A stretch of 7,907 nucleotides of DNA from Planctomycetota bacterium. GTDB lineage: Bacteria > Planctomycetota > Phycisphaerae > FEN-1346. How positions within the stretch are numbered: the first letter of the stretch is position 1; each line of letters starts with the position of its first letter. The stretch lies in the NCBI GenBank assembly GCA_026386995.1, contig JAPLMO010000352.1, positions 1-7,907 of the forward strand. The letters are read 5' to 3'. A model generated the notes under the pieces. The model was not told the origin of the DNA. It searched no databases and saw nothing but the letters and a program-made list of their open reading frames with translations. The translations under genes were made by a program, and so were the position numbers. Below are positions 6,037 to 7,907 of the stretch, one piece after another.

Positions 6037-6993
6037 ATGGCCGAGACCCCGCTGATCGTATCGGTGGCGCTGAACCCCTCGCTGGACCGGATCCTGCACG
6101 TTCATGGCCTCCAGGTGGGCAGCCACATGCGGGGCCGCCTGGTTTCTCTTCAGCCGGCGGGGAAAGCCGTCAACGTTGCCCGCTTGCTGGGCCTCCTGGG
6201 TACGCCGTGCATCCTGACGGGCTTCGTCGGCGACGACGACCGCGACCGCTTCAAGAAGAGTTTCGAGAAGACCCCGGTGCGCGTCGAGATGTTCGACGTC
6301 CCGGCCGACACGCGCGAAAACATCACCCTGATCGACCCCGCCCAGGGGGGCCTCGAAACGCATATCCGCGACGTGGGGTTCACGGTGTCGGACGACGACC
6401 TGGCGCACCTGAAGAAGAAACTCTCGATCCTGGCCATCAAGGGCGCGTACGTGATCGTGGCCGGCAGCCTGCCGGCGGAGATGTCGGCCGACACGTTTTC
6501 CGACCTGCTGGAGGTCTGCCGCGGCAAGGGCGCGCTGGTAGCCGTCGACTCCAGCGGGCCGGGCTTGGAGGCGGTCCGCAAGGCCCGCGACCTCTGGCTC
6601 ATCAAGCCCAACCGGCAGGAACTCGCCGAACTTGCCGGCAAGGCCATTGAGACCGAGGCCGACATCCGTGCGGCCGTGCGGCCGCTGCTGAAGCACATCG
6701 CCCACGTCGTGGTGACCCTCGGGGCGGAGGGGGCCTACCTCTTCTCGCGCCAGGGCACGTGGCGGGCCCGCCCGCATGTCGAGCACCAGGAGGTCATCAA
6801 GACCGTGGGCTCGGGCGACGCGCTGGCGGCGGGCTTCGTCCAGTTCCACGCCATGCGAAAGAGCCTGCCCGAGTGCCTCCGCTGGGGCGTGGCATGCGGC
6901 ACGGCGGCCACGTTCCAACTCCGCGCCGGCGTCATCAACCCGTACGACGTCAAGGCGTGCTACGAGAAGGTGGACCTGGCGGCGGTGAAGTAG
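6037..6993 (+). CDS. 1-phosphofructokinase-family (PfkB/ribokinase superfamily) sugar kinase
   Basis: A 318-residue cytoplasmic kinase, the usual length for the 1-phosphofructokinase (FruK)/tagatose-6-phosphate kinase (LacC) subfamily, which phosphorylates sugar phosphates to bisphosphates using ATP. The N-terminal ALNPSLDR (11-18) is diagnostic of this subfamily. AGKAVNVAR at 41-49 corresponds to the substrate-binding GGKGxNVAR motif but has Ala in place of two glycines. GSLP is at 143-146, IKPNRQEL at 189-196, and VTLGAEGAYLF at 226-236. The ATP/anion-hole signature TVGSGDALAAGF is at 257-267, with catalytic base D261. The exact substrate (fructose 1-phosphate, fructose 6-phosphate or tagatose 6-phosphate) cannot be told, and no fructose PTS or galactose-pathway gene lies nearby. 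The ATG is preceded by aagg at 6 nt, and only 2 nt separate it from the lptB stop, so the two are likely cotranscribed. No strong terminator follows; 57 bp separate it from the convergent PH-domain gene. Confidence 0.9.
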   Translation: MAETPLIVSVALNPSLDRILHVHGLQVGSHMRGRLVSLQPAGKAVNVARLLGLLGTPCILTGFVGDDDRDRFKKSFEKTPVRVEMFDVPADTRENITLIDPAQGGLETHIRDVGFTVSDDDLAHLKKKLSILAIKGAYVIVAGSLPAEMSADTFSDLLEVCRGKGALVAVDSSGPGLEAVRKARDLWLIKPNRQELAELAGKAIETEADIRAAVRPLLKHIAHVVVTLGAEGAYLFSRQGTWRARPHVEHQEVIKTVGSGDALAAGFVQFHAMRKSLPECLRWGVACGTAATFQLRAGVINPYDVKACYEKVDLAAVK

Positions 6994-7050
6994 GCGTTAC
7001 GCCGAGGGGCCAACCTGTTACGGCACGTGAAGTTGCGGAATCTCCTCTGG

Positions 7051-7674
7051 TCATCCCCTCAGGGAGTGCAGGAGTTCCATGACCCGCCGCGGGTTGGGGA
7101 TGTTCACCATGTTGATTTCGCCGCCGACCTCGGCCGCCGTGTCGAGGCCCACGGAGCCGAAGCGGAAGATGCGGCCGGCGAAGGTCTGGTCCAGGTTCAA
7201 TTCGCGGATGTCGCTGATCCGGACCTCGTGGCGGTCTTTGCTCAGGATGCCGCGCTCCATGATGACGCGCTTTGTGGTGATCGTGTACGCGACCGATCGC
7301 CTCTGGACTTCCTCAATCAGCACGACCGCCAGGAGCGGCGGAATGCTCACGGCGGCCCACGCCCACGGTATGTAGAAGGCGAGCACCAGCGCCGCCACGC
7401 ACAAGAGGCCGACCAGCGCGTACAAAGGCACGTAGCGGATGATGGCCGGCGAGCCGGTCCACTCGACCGTGTCGGAGGCCGCGGACGGAGTTGACGCCGG
7501 GGGCGCCGCTACGGGGGCTGCGGCGGCTGCCGCCGCCGGCGGATCGGTTGCCGCGGCCTTCGACAGCCGCTCGTAGCATTCGTGGCATACGGTGTTGCCT
7601 TGCCACTGGAAAGACTGCTCAAGCCGCCCGATTCGGCGGTCGCAATTCGCGCAGGTTGAGGCCTGGTCGGTCAT
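7051..7674 (-). CDS. Zinc-ribbon and bacterial PH-domain (bPH2-like) membrane protein
   Basis: A 207-residue protein with three parts. Residues 8-33 form a small LIM/zinc-ribbon-like finger (C8, C11, C30, C33: CANC...CHEC). Residues 38-68 are an Ala/Pro-rich linker, probably flexible. Two adjacent hydrophobic segments (about 81-101 and 104-121) form a membrane hairpin. They are followed by a bacterial pleckstrin-homology domain of the YdbS/YdbT type (about 125-205), with the typical pattern YTITTKRVIMERGILSKDRHEV, then ISDIRELNLDQT and FRFGSVGLDT. Such proteins are common and mostly uncharacterised; both termini should face the cytoplasm. The ATG overlaps the stop of the upstream gene by 4 nt (ATGA, 7671-7674), so expression is probably coupled to it. 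The gene converges with the sugar kinase. Confidence 0.88.
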   Translation of the reverse strand: MTDQASTCANCDRRIGRLEQSFQWQGNTVCHECYERLSKAAATDPPAAAAAAAPVAAPPASTPSAASDTVEWTGSPAIIRYVPLYALVGLLCVAALVLAFYIPWAWAAVSIPPLLAVVLIEEVQRRSVAYTITTKRVIMERGILSKDRHEVRISDIRELNLDQTFAGRIFRFGSVGLDTAAEVGGEINMVNIPNPRRVMELLHSLRG

Positions 7675-7907
7675 TTCGCTTTCCCCAGATACTTGTCCAC
7701 GAGCGGCCCCAACTTTTCGACGGCCTTGGCGTCGATGGCCGGCCGGTCGGTCCAGATGGCCTTGGCGAGGGCCGAGCGGCAGCCGCAGTCCGGGCTGACG
7801 GTCTCGGCGATGCGGGGGGCGGCGGCCTTCATGAGGGCGACGGCGTGGGCGGTGCCGGCCGCCAGGTTCGCCAGGATGCTCTCCAGGATGTGGTCGGGCG
7901 ACTCGCC
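7671..7907 (-). CDS. C-terminal fragment of an unidentified protein
   Basis: A minus-strand frame is open from the right edge to a TGA at 7671-7673, giving the last 78 residues of a protein whose start lies beyond the window. The fragment reads as a soluble, helical, Ala/Lys-rich domain. It has SPDCGCRSALAKAIW near its middle; the two cysteines of DCGC could bind metal or be redox-active, but this is only a suggestion. The tail ends VDKYLGKAK. I do not recognise the family. It is coupled to the PH-domain protein by an ATGA overlap, so the two are almost certainly in one operon. Codon use (strong G/C third positions) matches the neighbouring genes, supporting a real coding region. Confidence 0.65.
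   Translation of the reverse strand, partial: GESPDHILESILANLAAGTAHAVALMKAAAPRIAETVSPDCGCRSALAKAIWTDRPAIDAKAVEKLGPLVDKYLGKAK

Noticed and set aside
6993..7003. Small hairpin ggcg-tta-cgcc at the kinase stop codon as a terminator
   Set aside because: Only four pairs with a 3-nt loop and no T-run; too weak to support.
1..7907. CRISPR array, tRNA/rRNA genes, insertion sequence or phage genes
   Set aside because: No regularly spaced direct repeats, no cloverleaf-like or rRNA sequence, and no transposase or integrase motifs were seen in any frame.

Overview
The window is GC-rich and densely coded, and most of it looks like ordinary chromosomal housekeeping DNA. The source is probably a Gram-negative-type bacterium, because it carries an LptB-type lipopolysaccharide-export ATPase. 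My best guess is a member of the Planctomycetota: the signal peptidase I is about 518 residues, with a zinc-ribbon insertion and a large beta-rich insertion, an architecture I associate with that phylum. The assignment is inference from protein features only.

Layout. (1) Bases 2-208 hold the 3' end of a plus-strand membrane protein that begins upstream. (2) Bases 209-368 separate two convergent genes and contain a striking nested palindrome (215-291). (3) A minus-strand operon runs truD (tRNA pseudouridine-13 synthase), then a four-helix membrane protein of unknown function, then a radical SAM/SPASM enzyme. It has a 13-nt gap and then a 4-nt ATGA overlap. (4) About 340 bp between the divergent truD and lepB hold two related hairpins, a degenerate 'tttcaagttccaag' repeat with an inverted partner, and a plausible sigma70-type promoter for lepB. 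(5) A plus-strand block carries lepB, lptB and a PfkB/1-phosphofructokinase-family sugar kinase. lptB has its own candidate promoter in an AT-rich patch, and the kinase starts 2 nt after the lptB stop. (6) A convergent minus-strand pair closes the window: a zinc-ribbon plus bacterial PH-domain membrane protein, overlapped by 4 nt with the 3' end of an unidentified gene that runs off the right edge.

Functionally, lepB and lptB are both envelope-biogenesis genes (signal-peptide removal after Sec/Tat export; energising lipopolysaccharide extraction from the inner membrane). truD modifies tRNA. The radical SAM enzyme and its small membrane partner form a translationally coupled pair of unknown purpose. 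I found no CRISPR array, tRNA, rRNA, transposase, phage gene or toxin-antitoxin pair. I also see no convincing new multi-gene system. The most interesting items are the nested palindrome, the paired hairpins with a compensatory base change, the elaborated signal peptidase, and the radical SAM/membrane-protein pair.
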